A DNA stretch of 64,000 nucleotides, from positions 1-64,000 of the forward strand of contig NZ_CP019699.1 in assembly GCF_002005165.1 (NCBI RefSeq), written 5' to 3'. Positions 36,698-45,179 of the stretch are shown here, in pieces. Positions within the stretch are counted from its first letter, which is position 1. Each line of letters opens with the position of its first letter. This stretch comes from Novibacillus thermophilus. GTDB taxonomy: Bacteria > Bacillota > Bacilli > Thermoactinomycetales > Novibacillaceae. Made by a program: the position numbers and the translations under genes. The notes under the pieces are model-generated. The model searched no databases. It was given only the letters and a program-made list of their open reading frames with translations, and was not told the origin of the DNA.

Positions 36698-38695
36698 GTG
36701 GCAGGTGACAAACCAACCTTTTACGTGACAACGCCGATATATTACCCCAGCAACAACTTGCACATCGGCAATGCATATACGACGATCGCCGCCGACGCTC
36801 TCGCCCGTTACAAGCGGCTGCGCGGTTACGATGTGCACTTATTGACCGGAACCGACGAACACGGCCAGAAACTGCAGCGGCGTGCAGAGGCGGCTGGCAA
36901 AGAACCGCTGGAATTTATCGATCCGATCGTGGAGTGGATTCGCGATTTGTGGGAGAAGTTGGACATCTCTTACGACGATTTTATCCGCACGACGGAAAAG
37001 CGGCACGAAAAAGTGGTGCAACGCATTTTCGAGCGCTTGCTGGAGCAGGGTGACATTTATTTAGGAGAGTACAGCGGCTACTACTGTGTCGAGTGCGAGG
37101 CGTTTTGGACCGAGCGGCAAGCAAAAACTGACCACGGATTTGTCTGTCCCGACTGCAACCGCGAGATCAGTTACGTAACAGAACCGAGTTACTTTTTCCG
37201 CATGTCCAAATACCAGGACCGTCTGCTCAAGTACATTGAAGAACACCCGGAATTCATTCAGCCCGAATCCCGCAAAAATGAAATGATCAACAACTTTTTG
37301 AAACCCGGTCTGGACGACTTGTGTGTGTCGCGCACGGCGTTTGATTGGGGGATTAAAGTACCGAGCAACCCCGAGCATGTCGTCTACGTTTGGCTGGATG
37401 CGCTGAGCAACTACATCTCGGCGATCGGCTACCTTTCCGACGATGAGGCGGAACGGGAAAAGTACGCCCGCTACTGGCCGGCGGACATTCACATCATTGG
37501 CAAGGACATTCTCCGCTTCCACACGATCATTTGGCCGACGATTTTGATGGCCCTCGGCGAACCCCTGCCGAAGCAGGTGTTCGGCCACGGCTGGTTGCTC
37601 ATGCCCGACGGGAAAATGTCAAAGTCCAAAGGAAATGTCATCGATCCCAAATTCCTCATCGACCGCTACGGTGCCGATGCTGTCCGCTACTTCGTCTTGA
37701 GGGAAATCCCGTTCGGAGCGGACGGAGTGTTTACACCTGAGGCGTTTATCCAGCGGTTAAATTTCGATTTAGCCAACGATTTGGGAAATCTGCTGCATCG
37801 CACGGTCACCATGGTGGAAAAGTACTTTGACGGTCGCATTCCCGCTGCCGGCCAAAGGGAGACTGTCGATGAAGATTTGCGCGCACTCGTGGTGAACACC
37901 GTAACCGACGTGGAAAAATACCTGGATGATCTGGAGTTCAGCAGTGCGCTGGAAAAGATTTGGCAGTTGGTCAATCGCTCGAACAAATACATCGACGAGA
38001 CGATGCCCTGGTTGTTGGCGAGAGATGACAGCAAGAGGGACCGACTGGGGACAGTTCTGTACCACCTGGCTGAGAGCTTGCGCATTGTATCCGTGTTGTT
38101 GCGCCCGTTTTTGACTCAGACTCCGCAGGCCATTTGGCAGCAGCTTGGCGTGAAGGACGAAGCGCTGACAGAGTGGGATTCCACCCGCACGTTCGGTTTG
38201 ATTCCGGACGGGCAGAAAGTGGCGAAAGGCGAACCGCTCTTTCCGCGCCTCGATTTGGAAAAGGAGATTGCCGTCATTGACGAGTCGACGGCGGCTGCGC
38301 GCAAGCGAGCGGAGGAAAACAAGCGCCGGCAAGAACAGAAGGAGCAGTCGGCCGCCAAAGGCGGGACACCAGAAGAATTGACGATTGACGACTTTTTCAA
38401 AACAGATCTGCGTGTCGCAGAAATTGTTCGTGCAGAGAAGGTCAAAAACGCCGACAAACTGCTAAAGCTGCAGCTTGACTTAGGATACGAACAGCGTCAA
38501 GTCGTTTCCGGCATTGCAGAATTTTACCGGCCGGACGAACTCGTCGGACAGAAGGTCATTTGCGTCACGAACTTAAAACCGATAAAATTGCGGGGAGAGG
38601 TGTCGAACGGCATGATTTTAGCAGCACAAGACGGAGACCGTCTTGTATTGTCCACAGTGTCCGGAGACATTGCCAACGGCACCCGCGTCAAGTAG
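36698..38695 (+). CDS. metS: Methionyl-tRNA synthetase
   Basis: Class I synthetase, 665 residues. The HIGH-type motif reads NNLHIGNAYTT and the KMSKS motif is DGKMSKSKGN. Two CxxC pairs in the connective peptide (CVEC and CPDC) suggest one structural zinc; from memory the B. subtilis enzyme lacks these. The C-terminal tRNA-binding OB domain (LRVAEIVRAEKVKNADKLL; LKPIKLRGEVSNGMIL) is intact. GTG start at 36698, GAGGAGGA 7 nt upstream. It is expressed through the T-box leader. Confidence 0.97.
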   Translation: MAGDKPTFYVTTPIYYPSNNLHIGNAYTTIAADALARYKRLRGYDVHLLTGTDEHGQKLQRRAEAAGKEPLEFIDPIVEWIRDLWEKLDISYDDFIRTTEKRHEKVVQRIFERLLEQGDIYLGEYSGYYCVECEAFWTERQAKTDHGFVCPDCNREISYVTEPSYFFRMSKYQDRLLKYIEEHPEFIQPESRKNEMINNFLKPGLDDLCVSRTAFDWGIKVPSNPEHVVYVWLDALSNYISAIGYLSDDEAEREKYARYWPADIHIIGKDILRFHTIIWPTILMALGEPLPKQVFGHGWLLMPDGKMSKSKGNVIDPKFLIDRYGADAVRYFVLREIPFGADGVFTPEAFIQRLNFDLANDLGNLLHRTVTMVEKYFDGRIPAAGQRETVDEDLRALVVNTVTDVEKYLDDLEFSSALEKIWQLVNRSNKYIDETMPWLLARDDSKRDRLGTVLYHLAESLRIVSVLLRPFLTQTPQAIWQQLGVKDEALTEWDSTRTFGLIPDGQKVAKGEPLFPRLDLEKEIAVIDESTAAARKRAEENKRRQEQKEQSAAKGGTPEELTIDDFFKTDLRVAEIVRAEKVKNADKLLKLQLDLGYEQRQVVSGIAEFYRPDELVGQKVICVTNLKPIKLRGEVSNGMILAAQDGDRLVLSTVSGDIANGTRVK

Positions 38696-38705
38696 TGTCA
38701 AAGCG

Positions 38706-38745
38706 GATGGTTGCACTGGTCGCCCACGGTGCAACCATCGTTTTC
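38706..38745 (+). terminator. Terminator after metS
   Basis: GATGGTTGCAC (38706-38716) pairs with GTGCAACCATC (38729-38739), followed by GTTTT. Confidence 0.8.
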
Positions 38746-38887
38746 ATGAACGCCGTGTAGAGATAGTGGGACATGTCCTGAACGTGTGAAAGACGGACGA
38801 GGTCACCCATCGCATGACGACAACCGATGGTGTTCTCAAGGCGATGAGACAGTCGACTTATACGTGTCGGAGGAGTTGAAGGCATTC

Positions 38888-39658
38888 ATGTTGTTTGACA
38901 CCCACGCACACTTGAACGACCCGAAGTTTGACGAAGACCGTGAGGACGTCATCAGCCGTGCTCAGCAGACGTACAACGTCAGTCGCATCGTCAACGTCGG
39001 GTACAACCGGGAGACGATCCCGACTTGCCTGGAACTGGCTGAGACGTACGACTTTGTGTTTGCGGCGGTAGGTTGGCACCCCCACGATGCGAAAGATCTG
39101 CGTGACGAGGATCTCGCTTGGATTGAAGACCTTGCATCCCATGAGAAAGTGGTAGCGCTGGGGGAGATGGGGCTCGATTACTACCGGGACCACTCGCCAA
39201 AGGACGTGCAGGCAGACGCCTTCAGAAGGCAAATTGCCCTCGCCAAAAAGGTTCAATTACCGATCATTGTTCACGACCGCGACGCACACGACGACGTCGT
39301 CCGCATCCTCCGGGAGGAGCACGCAGAAGACGTTGGAGGCGTCATGCATTGCTTTGGAGGAGATTGGGAAACAGCCAAGGCATGTCTCGACCTCGGATTT
39401 TACATCGGCATTGGCGGCCCGGTCACGTTCAAAAAAGCGGACGACGTTCGGGACATTGCGCGCAAAGTGCCGATTGACCGGTTGTTGGTCGAGACAGACT
39501 GCCCTTACTTGGCACCAGAGCCGAAACGCGGGAAGCGGAACGAGAGTGGGTACGTGTCTTACGTCGTGGCCAAAATAGCGGCAATCCGGCAGGTGGAGGA
39601 AGAGCAACTGGCCGCCCAGACGACGGAAAATGCCTGCCGTTTGTTCAGATTATCTTGA
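38888..39658 (+). CDS. tatD: TatD family metal-dependent hydrolase (YabD)
   Basis: 256 residues, TIM-barrel deoxyribonuclease family. Metal ligands are in FDTHAHL, the EMGLDYYRDHSP strand, IIVHDRDAH, VMHCFGG and VETDCPYL. ATG 38888 matches the family start MLFDTHAHL; CGGAGGAG is 12 nt upstream, slightly far. A longer in-frame extension would begin near 38786 but is not conserved. In B. subtilis yabE lies between this gene and rnmV; here it is missing. Confidence 0.94.
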   Translation: MLFDTHAHLNDPKFDEDREDVISRAQQTYNVSRIVNVGYNRETIPTCLELAETYDFVFAAVGWHPHDAKDLRDEDLAWIEDLASHEKVVALGEMGLDYYRDHSPKDVQADAFRRQIALAKKVQLPIIVHDRDAHDDVVRILREEHAEDVGGVMHCFGGDWETAKACLDLGFYIGIGGPVTFKKADDVRDIARKVPIDRLLVETDCPYLAPEPKRGKRNESGYVSYVVAKIAAIRQVEEEQLAAQTTENACRLFRLS

Positions 39659-39682
39659 CGGGAGGTATCTTTCATAGAACGC

Positions 39683-40225
39683 ATGGTGGTAAAAGAAATG
39701 ATCGTCGTAGAAGGGAGAGACGATACGGCGGCCGTTCGCCGTGCCGTGGATGCCGAGACGATTGAGACAGGCGGCTCGGCATTACGTGCAGAAGTAATGG
39801 AGCGCATTCGACTCGCCCAAGTGAAACGCGGCGTCATCGTATTGACAGACCCTGACTATCCAGGTGAGCGCATCCGACGCATCATCCGGGAAGCTGTGCC
39901 AGGTTGCAAACACGCCTTCATCCCCCGGGAACTCGCGTCGAAAGACGGTAAGGCAGGTGTAGAATACGCCCCACCTGACGTGATTCGTCATGCCCTGGCT
40001 GAAGCCAGGGCAGAAACGTTAGAAGTAAGACCGCGTGACTGTGTGACGTGGGAGAATATGATTGACTGCGGTTTGACCTTACACCCTCAGGCGCGCAAGC
40101 GGCGGGAAGCCGTCGGTCGAGCCCTCGGCGTCGGCTATGCCAATGCCCAAGGCCTGTACAAGCGGTTAAACGCTTTTCACATTACGCCGGATGAACTTCG
40201 TCGAGCAGTGCAAAAACTAAAGTGA
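39683..40225 (+). CDS. rnmV: Ribonuclease M5
   Basis: TOPRIM nuclease that matures 5S rRNA precursors. Core motifs are IVVEGRDDTAAV, TGGSAL and VLTDPDYPGERIRR, with the C-terminal LYKRLNAFHITPDEL. The coordinates start at the first ATG (39683, 180 residues). GGAGGT (39661-39666) is 16 nt away from it, which is too far, but only 7 nt from an in-frame ATA at 39674, which would add Met-Glu-Arg. The true start may therefore be the ATA codon. rsmA follows at 12 bp, as in B. subtilis. Confidence 0.94.
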   Translation: MVVKEMIVVEGRDDTAAVRRAVDAETIETGGSALRAEVMERIRLAQVKRGVIVLTDPDYPGERIRRIIREAVPGCKHAFIPRELASKDGKAGVEYAPPDVIRHALAEARAETLEVRPRDCVTWENMIDCGLTLHPQARKRREAVGRALGVGYANAQGLYKRLNAFHITPDELRRAVQKLK

Positions 40226-40237
40226 GGGAGGACTTCA

Positions 40238-41116
40238 ATGGGCGATCAGCGTTCCGTCACTGGGCGGACCTCACAAGTGTTGCGTGACTACCGGTTAAAA
40301 CCGAAAAAATCACTGGGACAAAATTTTTTGACAGATTCCCGCGTTTTGGACAAAATGGTGCGAGCCGCTGACATTGACAAAGAGACGGGAGTATTGGAAG
40401 TCGGTCCCGGCATTGGATCGCTGACCGAGCGGCTGGCGAATGTTGCAGGCAAGGTGGTGGCCGTCGAAATAGATAAACGGCTCATCCCCATTTTGGAAAA
40501 CACGTTCGCTTCTTACGACCACGTCCAGATCGTGTGTGGCGATATATTGGCTTTAGATGTCCCCAAAGTGTTGAAAGAGCACCTTTCCAGTTGCAAAAGG
40601 ACGACAGTCGTCGCCAATTTGCCTTATTACATCACGTCAGCTGTGATTATGAAGCTGCTGGAACTCAATTGGTCGTTTTACCGCCTCGTCCTGATGATGC
40701 AGAAAGAAGTGGCTGAACGCGTGTTGGCTAAACCGGGCAGCAAAGATTACGGAGTGCTCAGTGTCGCCGTTCAATATTACGCCACCCCCGAGAAAGTCGC
40801 CCGCGTACCGGCCCATGTGTTTGTCCCCCGTCCGCATGTGGATTCTGCCGTCCTGTCCCTCACGCCCCACAAGACGTCACCTGCATTCGTTGCAAACCGA
40901 GAGTTGTTTTTTGTAGTGGTCAAGTCAAGTTTCAAAGAGAGGCGCAAAACGTTGGCCAACAACCTTAACGCCCACCTTTTTACGGACTGGAATAAATCGC
41001 AAGTGAACGAATGGTTGAACCGAGTGGGAATTGATCCGCGTCGGAGGGCGGAAACCCTGTCTCTCGCTGAATTTGCCCGCATCAGCAACGCATTGAGTGA
41101 CAGTTGTCTCATTTAA
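40238..41116 (+). CDS. rsmA: 16S rRNA adenine dimethyltransferase A (KsgA)
   Basis: Dimethylates A1518 and A1519 of 16S rRNA. 292 residues. Motifs: KKSLGQNFLTDSRVLDKM, the SAM site VLEVGPGIGSLTERLA, and the NLPYYITSAVIMKLL catalytic motif. The C-terminal helical domain includes KSSFKERRKTLANNL. ATG at 40238 with GGGAGGAC upstream. Confidence 0.97.
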   Translation: MGDQRSVTGRTSQVLRDYRLKPKKSLGQNFLTDSRVLDKMVRAADIDKETGVLEVGPGIGSLTERLANVAGKVVAVEIDKRLIPILENTFASYDHVQIVCGDILALDVPKVLKEHLSSCKRTTVVANLPYYITSAVIMKLLELNWSFYRLVLMMQKEVAERVLAKPGSKDYGVLSVAVQYYATPEKVARVPAHVFVPRPHVDSAVLSLTPHKTSPAFVANRELFFVVVKSSFKERRKTLANNLNAHLFTDWNKSQVNEWLNRVGIDPRRRAETLSLAEFARISNALSDSCLI

Positions 41117-41140
41117 AGCCAAATCAGGAGGCCAACCACC

Positions 41141-41617
41141 TTGGAGTTTGTACATCCGCGAAAAGGGCGCATGTCGCTAGAGGAAATGATGGAGGACATT
41201 CGGTCGTTTCTGCAAGAAGACACAAAAGCGTACTACAAAATCATTATCGGAACCGACTCGCAGACGTCTGAGAAACAGACAGTTTTTGTCACGGCGGTCA
41301 TTATTCACCGCGTCGGCAAAGGGGCGCGGTTTTACACGCGGAAATGGCGGTCAGAGCCGATCCGAAATTTGCGTTATCGCCTTTACCGTGAAACAGGCTA
41401 CAGTTTGGAGCTGATGGAACAGCTTAAGGAAGAAGGATTGTTAAACGACCTTTTAGAATGGCCGGTTGAAATTCACCTCGACGTCGGGCGACAAGGGGAA
41501 TCGCGAAAAATAATTCAGGAAGTCATCGGATGGGTCACTGCGGTAGGATATACGGTGAAAATTAAGCCGGAGGCGTATGGAGCAAGTACTGTGGCAGACC
41601 GCTTTACAAAATCGTGA
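41141..41617 (+). CDS. YkuK-like RNase H-fold protein (DUF458)
   Basis: A 158-residue protein of the DUF458/YkuK family, predicted RNase H-like fold. An acidic GTDSQTSEKQTVFVTAVII strand sits where an RNase H catalytic Asp would be, with further acidic residues at HLDVG. No activity is established that I know of. TTG start at 41141 with CAGGAGG upstream. In B. subtilis the slot between rsmA and veg is taken by yabG, a sporulation protease; that gene is not in this window. Confidence 0.8.
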   Translation: MEFVHPRKGRMSLEEMMEDIRSFLQEDTKAYYKIIIGTDSQTSEKQTVFVTAVIIHRVGKGARFYTRKWRSEPIRNLRYRLYRETGYSLELMEQLKEEGLLNDLLEWPVEIHLDVGRQGESRKIIQEVIGWVTAVGYTVKIKPEAYGASTVADRFTKS

Positions 41618-41657
41618 CGCTTTTTTTAAAGAAAAAACAGTTATTTTGTCGATGCCA

Positions 41658-41687
41658 TTGACAATTACCTCGTTTCACTGCTATAAT
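41658..41687 (+). promoter_or_regulatory. veg promoter, upstream copy
   Basis: TTGACA (41658-41663), 18-bp spacer, TATAAT (41682-41687). Both hexamers are exact consensus. Confidence 0.75.
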
Positions 41688-41698
41688 TTATGATTTTG

Positions 41699-41727
41699 TT
41701 GACATAATAAAAACGTGGTGGTATAAT
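41699..41727 (+). promoter_or_regulatory. veg promoter, downstream copy
   Basis: TTGACA (41699-41704), 17-bp spacer, TATAAT (41722-41727): a perfect sigma-A consensus promoter. Its -10 overlaps an ATG that would otherwise extend veg, so that ATG cannot be the start. Confidence 0.9.
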
Positions 41728-41752
41728 GGCGATAAGTGAGGTGGTTGAGTCC

Positions 41753-42028
41753 GTGGCGAAAAATGCGTTAGCCGAAATTAAGAACAGTTTAGACTGCCAT
41801 ATCGGGGAGAAAATCAAGTTAGTGGCCAATGGCGGTCGGCGAAAAACGGTGGAGAGGTCGGGTGTGTTAGAGAAAACGTACCCGTCGGTTTTTATTGTCA
41901 AATTGGACAAAGATCAGCATGCTTTTGAACGTGTTTCATACAGCTATGCCGATATCCTCACCGAACAAGTGGAACTTACCGTTTACAACGACGATGGACA
42001 AATCCGGATTCAATACACGGCCCAGTAG
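41753..42028 (+). CDS. veg: Veg protein
   Basis: A 91-residue homologue of B. subtilis Veg, an abundant protein that stimulates biofilm formation. Conserved core: [21 protein letters not shown] (split here as [12 protein letters not shown] and [15 protein letters not shown]) and [15 protein letters not shown] chose GTG 41753 because the upstream in-frame ATG at 41726 lies inside the promoter. GAGGTG is 9 nt before the GTG. Two strong promoters drive it and a terminator overlaps its stop. Confidence 0.93.
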   Translation: MAKNALAEIKNSLDCHIGEKIKLVANGGRRKTVERSGVLEKTYPSVFIVKLDKDQHAFERVSYSYADILTEQVELTVYNDDGQIRIQYTAQ

Positions 42029-42053
42029 AGTACGTCTCATACGTACTCTTTTC
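42028..42053 (+). terminator. Terminator after veg
   Basis: GAGTACGT (42028-42035), loop CTCAT, ACGTACTC (42041-42048), then TTTT. The stem starts at the last base of the stop codon. Confidence 0.8.
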
Positions 42054-42137
42054 ATTTCGGCAGAGATTGCCACGAGTTGCTCGGCATCTCGCTCCGCACA
42101 CTAAGAGCAGTCTCACTACCGACAAGGAGGCTGTGTA

Positions 42138-42314
42138 ATGGCTAGGCGAAGTGTCATGTCTCAGGCGTTCAAAGAGGAGTTGGCCAAAGATCTCGGATTT
42201 TACGATGTTGTCCAACGTGAAGGATGGGGTGGCATCAAAGCGCGTGACGCCGGAAATATGGTGAAACGGGCAATCGAGCTCGCCGAAGAAAGGTTGGCCG
42301 AGCGACAGCAGTAG
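42138..42314 (+). CDS. sspF: Small acid-soluble spore protein SspF
   Basis: A 58-residue alpha/beta-type SASP-like protein, forespore DNA-binding. The sequence begins [20 protein letters not shown], continues [19 protein letters not shown] and has the core motif [16 protein letters not shown], a close match to B. subtilis SspF (61 residues). ATG 42138 follows AAGGAGG (42124-42130) at 7 nt. It is monocistronic, between the veg terminator and its own. I found no clear sigma-G promoter in the 85-bp gap. Confidence 0.93.
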   Translation: MARRSVMSQAFKEELAKDLGFYDVVQREGWGGIKARDAGNMVKRAIELAEERLAERQQ

Positions 42315-42326
42315 GTGGTGAGACGG

Positions 42327-42353
42327 GCTGAGGGTTTTCCCTCAGCTTTTTTC
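42327..42353 (+). terminator. Terminator after sspF
   Basis: GCTGAGGG (42327-42334), loop TTTT, CCCTCAGC (42339-42346), then six T residues. Confidence 0.92.
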
Positions 42354-42411
42354 TTTCCCCCTCTTGGGCAATAGTGGTAAAATGGGCGTGGGTATAAAGG
42401 AGGGACTCTGC

Positions 42412-43296
42412 GTGATCTCAGAAAAAGCGCCTGCCAAAATCAACTTGAGCTTAGACGTCATCAGGCGGAGGGAAGACGGGTATCACGAATTGGAAATGGT
42501 CATGACGATGATCGACTTAGCAGATCGCGTCGATTTGTACGAGGAGCGTTACCCGGTCATTCGCGTGGAGAGTTCCTCTGGTGTGGTCCCGTCGGATTCA
42601 CAAAATTTGGCGTACCAGGCAGCTTCCCTTCTTCAAGAACGGTATCGGGTGTCCCGCGGTGCGAGCATCTACATTGACAAAAAAATTCCAGTGGCCGCCG
42701 GCCTCGCCGGAGGAAGTAGTGATGCAGCGGCGACGTTGCGCGGTTTGAACCGGTTGTGGGAGCTTCATTTAAGTTTGGACGAGCTCGCCCGAATAGGCGA
42801 AGAGATCGGATCTGATGTCCCTTTTTGCATATACGGGGGAACGGCTCTAGCAAAAGGGAGAGGGGAAGTGCTGACACACCTTCCGGCTCCTCCGTCTTGC
42901 TGGGTCGTTCTGGCAAAGCCGGCGTTTAGCGTGTCGACGAAGGAAGTGTACGGAGCTCTCCGCGTTGATCACATTACTCGCCGGCCCGACACGGACAAAT
43001 TGGTACAGGTGATCAAGGCCCAAGATTATGAGGCGATGTGCCGGCTGATGTACAACGTTCTGGAAGAAGTGACGATGAAGATGTATCCAGAAGTTGGCAC
43101 GTACAAACGGCTCATCACCCGTTTTGGCGCCGATGCCGTGCTCATGTCGGGGAGCGGGCCGACAGTATTTGCCCTCGTGAGACAGGAGAGCCGGGTGAGA
43201 CGCCTCGTGAGCGCACTGCGCGGCTTTTGCCGGGACGTGTATGCCGTCAGACTGTTAGGGCACGGGTTGAACTTGCGGGAAAACGTACAAAAATGA
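42412..43296 (+). CDS. ispE: 4-diphosphocytidyl-2-C-methyl-D-erythritol kinase
   Basis: GHMP kinase of the MEP isoprenoid pathway. 294 residues from GTG 42412 (AAAGGAGGG upstream). The ATP loop is [18 protein letters not shown]-terminal [20 protein letters not shown] and C-terminal [11 protein letters not shown] are conserved. The earlier in-frame ATG at 42364 overlaps a likely promoter and is unconserved. purR follows after 39 bp. Confidence 0.95.
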   Translation: MISEKAPAKINLSLDVIRRREDGYHELEMVMTMIDLADRVDLYEERYPVIRVESSSGVVPSDSQNLAYQAASLLQERYRVSRGASIYIDKKIPVAAGLAGGSSDAAATLRGLNRLWELHLSLDELARIGEEIGSDVPFCIYGGTALAKGRGEVLTHLPAPPSCWVVLAKPAFSVSTKEVYGALRVDHITRRPDTDKLVQVIKAQDYEAMCRLMYNVLEEVTMKMYPEVGTYKRLITRFGADAVLMSGSGPTVFALVRQESRVRRLVSALRGFCRDVYAVRLLGHGLNLRENVQK

Positions 43297-43335
43297 TATA
43301 TTTAGCTCAAATATGCGGATTTTTGGAGGAACGCC

Positions 43336-44175
43336 ATGAAGAAGAGAAAAAGAAGCGCACGGTTAGTCGATATGACCCGGCAACTGCTGGCGCAGCCGCA
43401 ACAAGTCATTCCGCTCTCAACCTTTGCCGACCGATATCAAGCGGCCAAGTCGTCGATCAGCGAGGACTTAGCTATTATTGAAGAAGTGTTCCGCGAAGAA
43501 GGGTACGGTTTTCTCCAAACGGTGGCGGGGGCGGCAGGAGGCGTTCGCTACATTCCGCACATTTCGTTAGAAGAGGCAGAGAAGAGCATACACGAGATAT
43601 GCGAGAGACTGGCCCAGCCGGAACGCATACTGCCCGGGGGCTATTTGTACATGTCGGACATATTAGGAGAACCGAACATCCTGCACCAGTTAGGCCTCAT
43701 GTTCGCGTCTCGCTTTACGCGTGAGGTGGACTGTGTTCTAACAGTGGCAACGAAAGGAATCTCGCTCGCCTTTGCGACGGCAAGTTTTTTAAACGTACCC
43801 GTTGTCATCGCACGGAGGGACAGCCGGGTAACGGAAGGATCGGTTGTCAGCATCAACTATATTTCCGGATCGTCCAAAAGGATCCAGACGATGTCTCTCG
43901 CCCGACGCAACCTGCCGGAGGGTTCAAAAGTGTTGATTATTGACGATTTCATGAAAGCCGGCGGGACAGTTCAGGGCATGAAAGATTTACTGCACGAATT
44001 TAACGCAGAGGTTGTCGGAGTCGGCGTGTTTGCCGAATCACGAGTGGAGGAGCGCCTAGTCCACGACTACGTGTCGTTAGCAACTTTGACGGAGGTGGAT
44101 TTGCACAAGAGACGGATAAAAGTGCAACCCGGAAATTACTTTAGTTCGGAAAGGCACGCTGCATTACGGGACTGA
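43336..44175 (+). CDS. purR: Purine operon repressor PurR
   Basis: 279 residues. An N-terminal winged helix (about 1-75) precedes a phosphoribosyltransferase-fold effector domain whose PRPP loop is VLIIDDFMKAGGT. PRPP binding releases DNA in B. subtilis. ATG at 43336, GGAGG at suitable spacing. prs, which makes PRPP, is encoded about 2.4 kb downstream. The order ispE-purR-ridA-spoVG is that of B. subtilis. Confidence 0.96.
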   Translation: MKKRKRSARLVDMTRQLLAQPQQVIPLSTFADRYQAAKSSISEDLAIIEEVFREEGYGFLQTVAGAAGGVRYIPHISLEEAEKSIHEICERLAQPERILPGGYLYMSDILGEPNILHQLGLMFASRFTREVDCVLTVATKGISLAFATASFLNVPVVIARRDSRVTEGSVVSINYISGSSKRIQTMSLARRNLPEGSKVLIIDDFMKAGGTVQGMKDLLHEFNAEVVGVGVFAESRVEERLVHDYVSLATLTEVDLHKRRIKVQPGNYFSSERHAALRD

Positions 44176-44261
44176 CAAAAGGGATACGTGTAACAGTTTG
44201 CTTTTTGCCATCAGGGTAAAGTGTGTTTTCAGACGGTAACATTGGATAAGGAGGCTTACAT

Positions 44262-44636
44262 ATGGAATTTATTGCAACGGACAAAGCGCCGGCGGCCATC
44301 GGCCCGTATGCCCAGGCAGTGAAAGTGGGGGACTGGTTGTACACGTCGGGACAAATTCCGTTAACCCCGGAAGGGGAATTGGCGGGCGATGACATCGAGA
44401 CGCAAACAAAACAAGTGTTCAAAAACTTGAAGGCGGTGTTGGAGGCGGCAGGGGCCCGTACGGATCAAGTAGTCAAAGCTACCGTGTTTTTGACGGATTT
44501 AAACCATTTTTCACGGGTGAACGAGCTGTATGCCGAGTTTTTCCAGTCACACACACCGGCGCGATCGTGTGTACAAGTGGCCGCACTGCCAAAAGGCGCT
44601 CAAATTGAAATAGAGCTTGTCGTGTCGCTGGCGTAG
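44262..44636 (+). CDS. ridA: 2-iminobutanoate/2-iminopropanoate deaminase RidA
   Basis: 124 residues of the YjgF/YER057c/UK114 family (B. subtilis YabJ), a trimer that hydrolyses reactive enamines and imines from PLP enzymes. Conserved: APAAIGPYAQAVKVGDWLYTS (seen as APAAIGPYAQAV and WLYTSGQIPL), the catalytic Arg in TPARSCVQVAALPKGAQIEI, and the final Glu. ATG at 44262, AAGGAGG upstream. Confidence 0.96.
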   Translation: MEFIATDKAPAAIGPYAQAVKVGDWLYTSGQIPLTPEGELAGDDIETQTKQVFKNLKAVLEAAGARTDQVVKATVFLTDLNHFSRVNELYAEFFQSHTPARSCVQVAALPKGAQIEIELVVSLA

Positions 44637-44664
44637 AAAAAGTTTATTTTTTTGGTATAATTTT

Positions 44665-44691
44665 GCAGGATTTTCACTGTCTGTGTTGAAT
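44665..44691 (+). promoter_or_regulatory. spoVG sigma-H promoter
   Basis: GCAGGATTT (44665-44673), 12 bp, TTGAAT (44686-44691). This fits the sigma-H consensus RnAGGAwww and RnnGAAT, and AGGATTT is the -35 I recall for B. subtilis spoVG. The AT-rich flank upstream (about 44636-44664) could be an AbrB target. Confidence 0.75.
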
Positions 44692-44739
44692 AAGTGTATC
44701 AACACCGATCTATTCAGCAGCTAAAGGATGGTGAAAGGA

Positions 44740-45042
44740 ATGCAAGTTACCGATGTCAGGCTACGCCGGGTCAAAACAGACGGCCGGATGAAAGCGATCG
44801 CATCCATTACGTTTGACGACGAGTTTGTGGTCCACGACATTCGGGTGATTGACGGCAATAACGGCATGTTCGTGGCCATGCCGAGCAAGCGGACTCCTGA
44901 CGGGGAGTTTCGCGATATTGCCCATCCCATTTCTTCAGAAACACGTGCCAAAATACAAGATGCTGTGTTAGCAGAGTACGAGATAGCGGAACAGACAGAA
45001 TCGGCTGGAGAACGCGAAGAGGAACTGGTCGAGGGTACGTAA
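44740..45042 (+). CDS. spoVG: RNA-binding regulator SpoVG
   Basis: 100 residues. The core [20 protein letters not shown] and [20 protein letters not shown] is almost invariant in the family. SpoVG affects asymmetric septation in B. subtilis and acts as a broad regulator in other Firmicutes. ATG 44740 matches the family start ([10 protein letters not shown]); AAAGGA lies 11-12 nt upstream. An earlier ATG at 44728 would add four residues. The C-terminal tail is acidic. Confidence 0.95.
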   Translation: MQVTDVRLRRVKTDGRMKAIASITFDDEFVVHDIRVIDGNNGMFVAMPSKRTPDGEFRDIAHPISSETRAKIQDAVLAEYEIAEQTESAGEREEELVEGT

Positions 45043-45072
45043 AACAGCGGCCCGTGCGAGGCTGAAAAGGTA

Positions 45073-45100
45073 GTCCCCCTGATACGTCAGGGGGCTTTTT
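45073..45100 (+). terminator. Terminator after spoVG
   Basis: CCCCCTGA (45075-45082), loop TACG, TCAGGGGG (45087-45094), C and five T residues. Confidence 0.92.
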
Positions 45101-45117
45101 ATGTGAAAGCGTTCTCC

Positions 45118-45146
45118 TTGCAATGATGCGGCGGTTAAGATATAGT
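45118..45146 (+). promoter_or_regulatory. glmU sigma-A promoter
   Basis: TTGCAA (45118-45123), 17-bp spacer, TATAGT (45141-45146), about 34 bp before the glmU start. Confidence 0.7.
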
Positions 45147-45179
45147 CATTATGAAATAAAATTGAAAGGACGGAAGTGA

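Noticed and set aside
41726-41752. ATG 41726 as the veg start
   Set aside because: It lies in the -10 box of the strong promoter, upstream of the expected transcript start.
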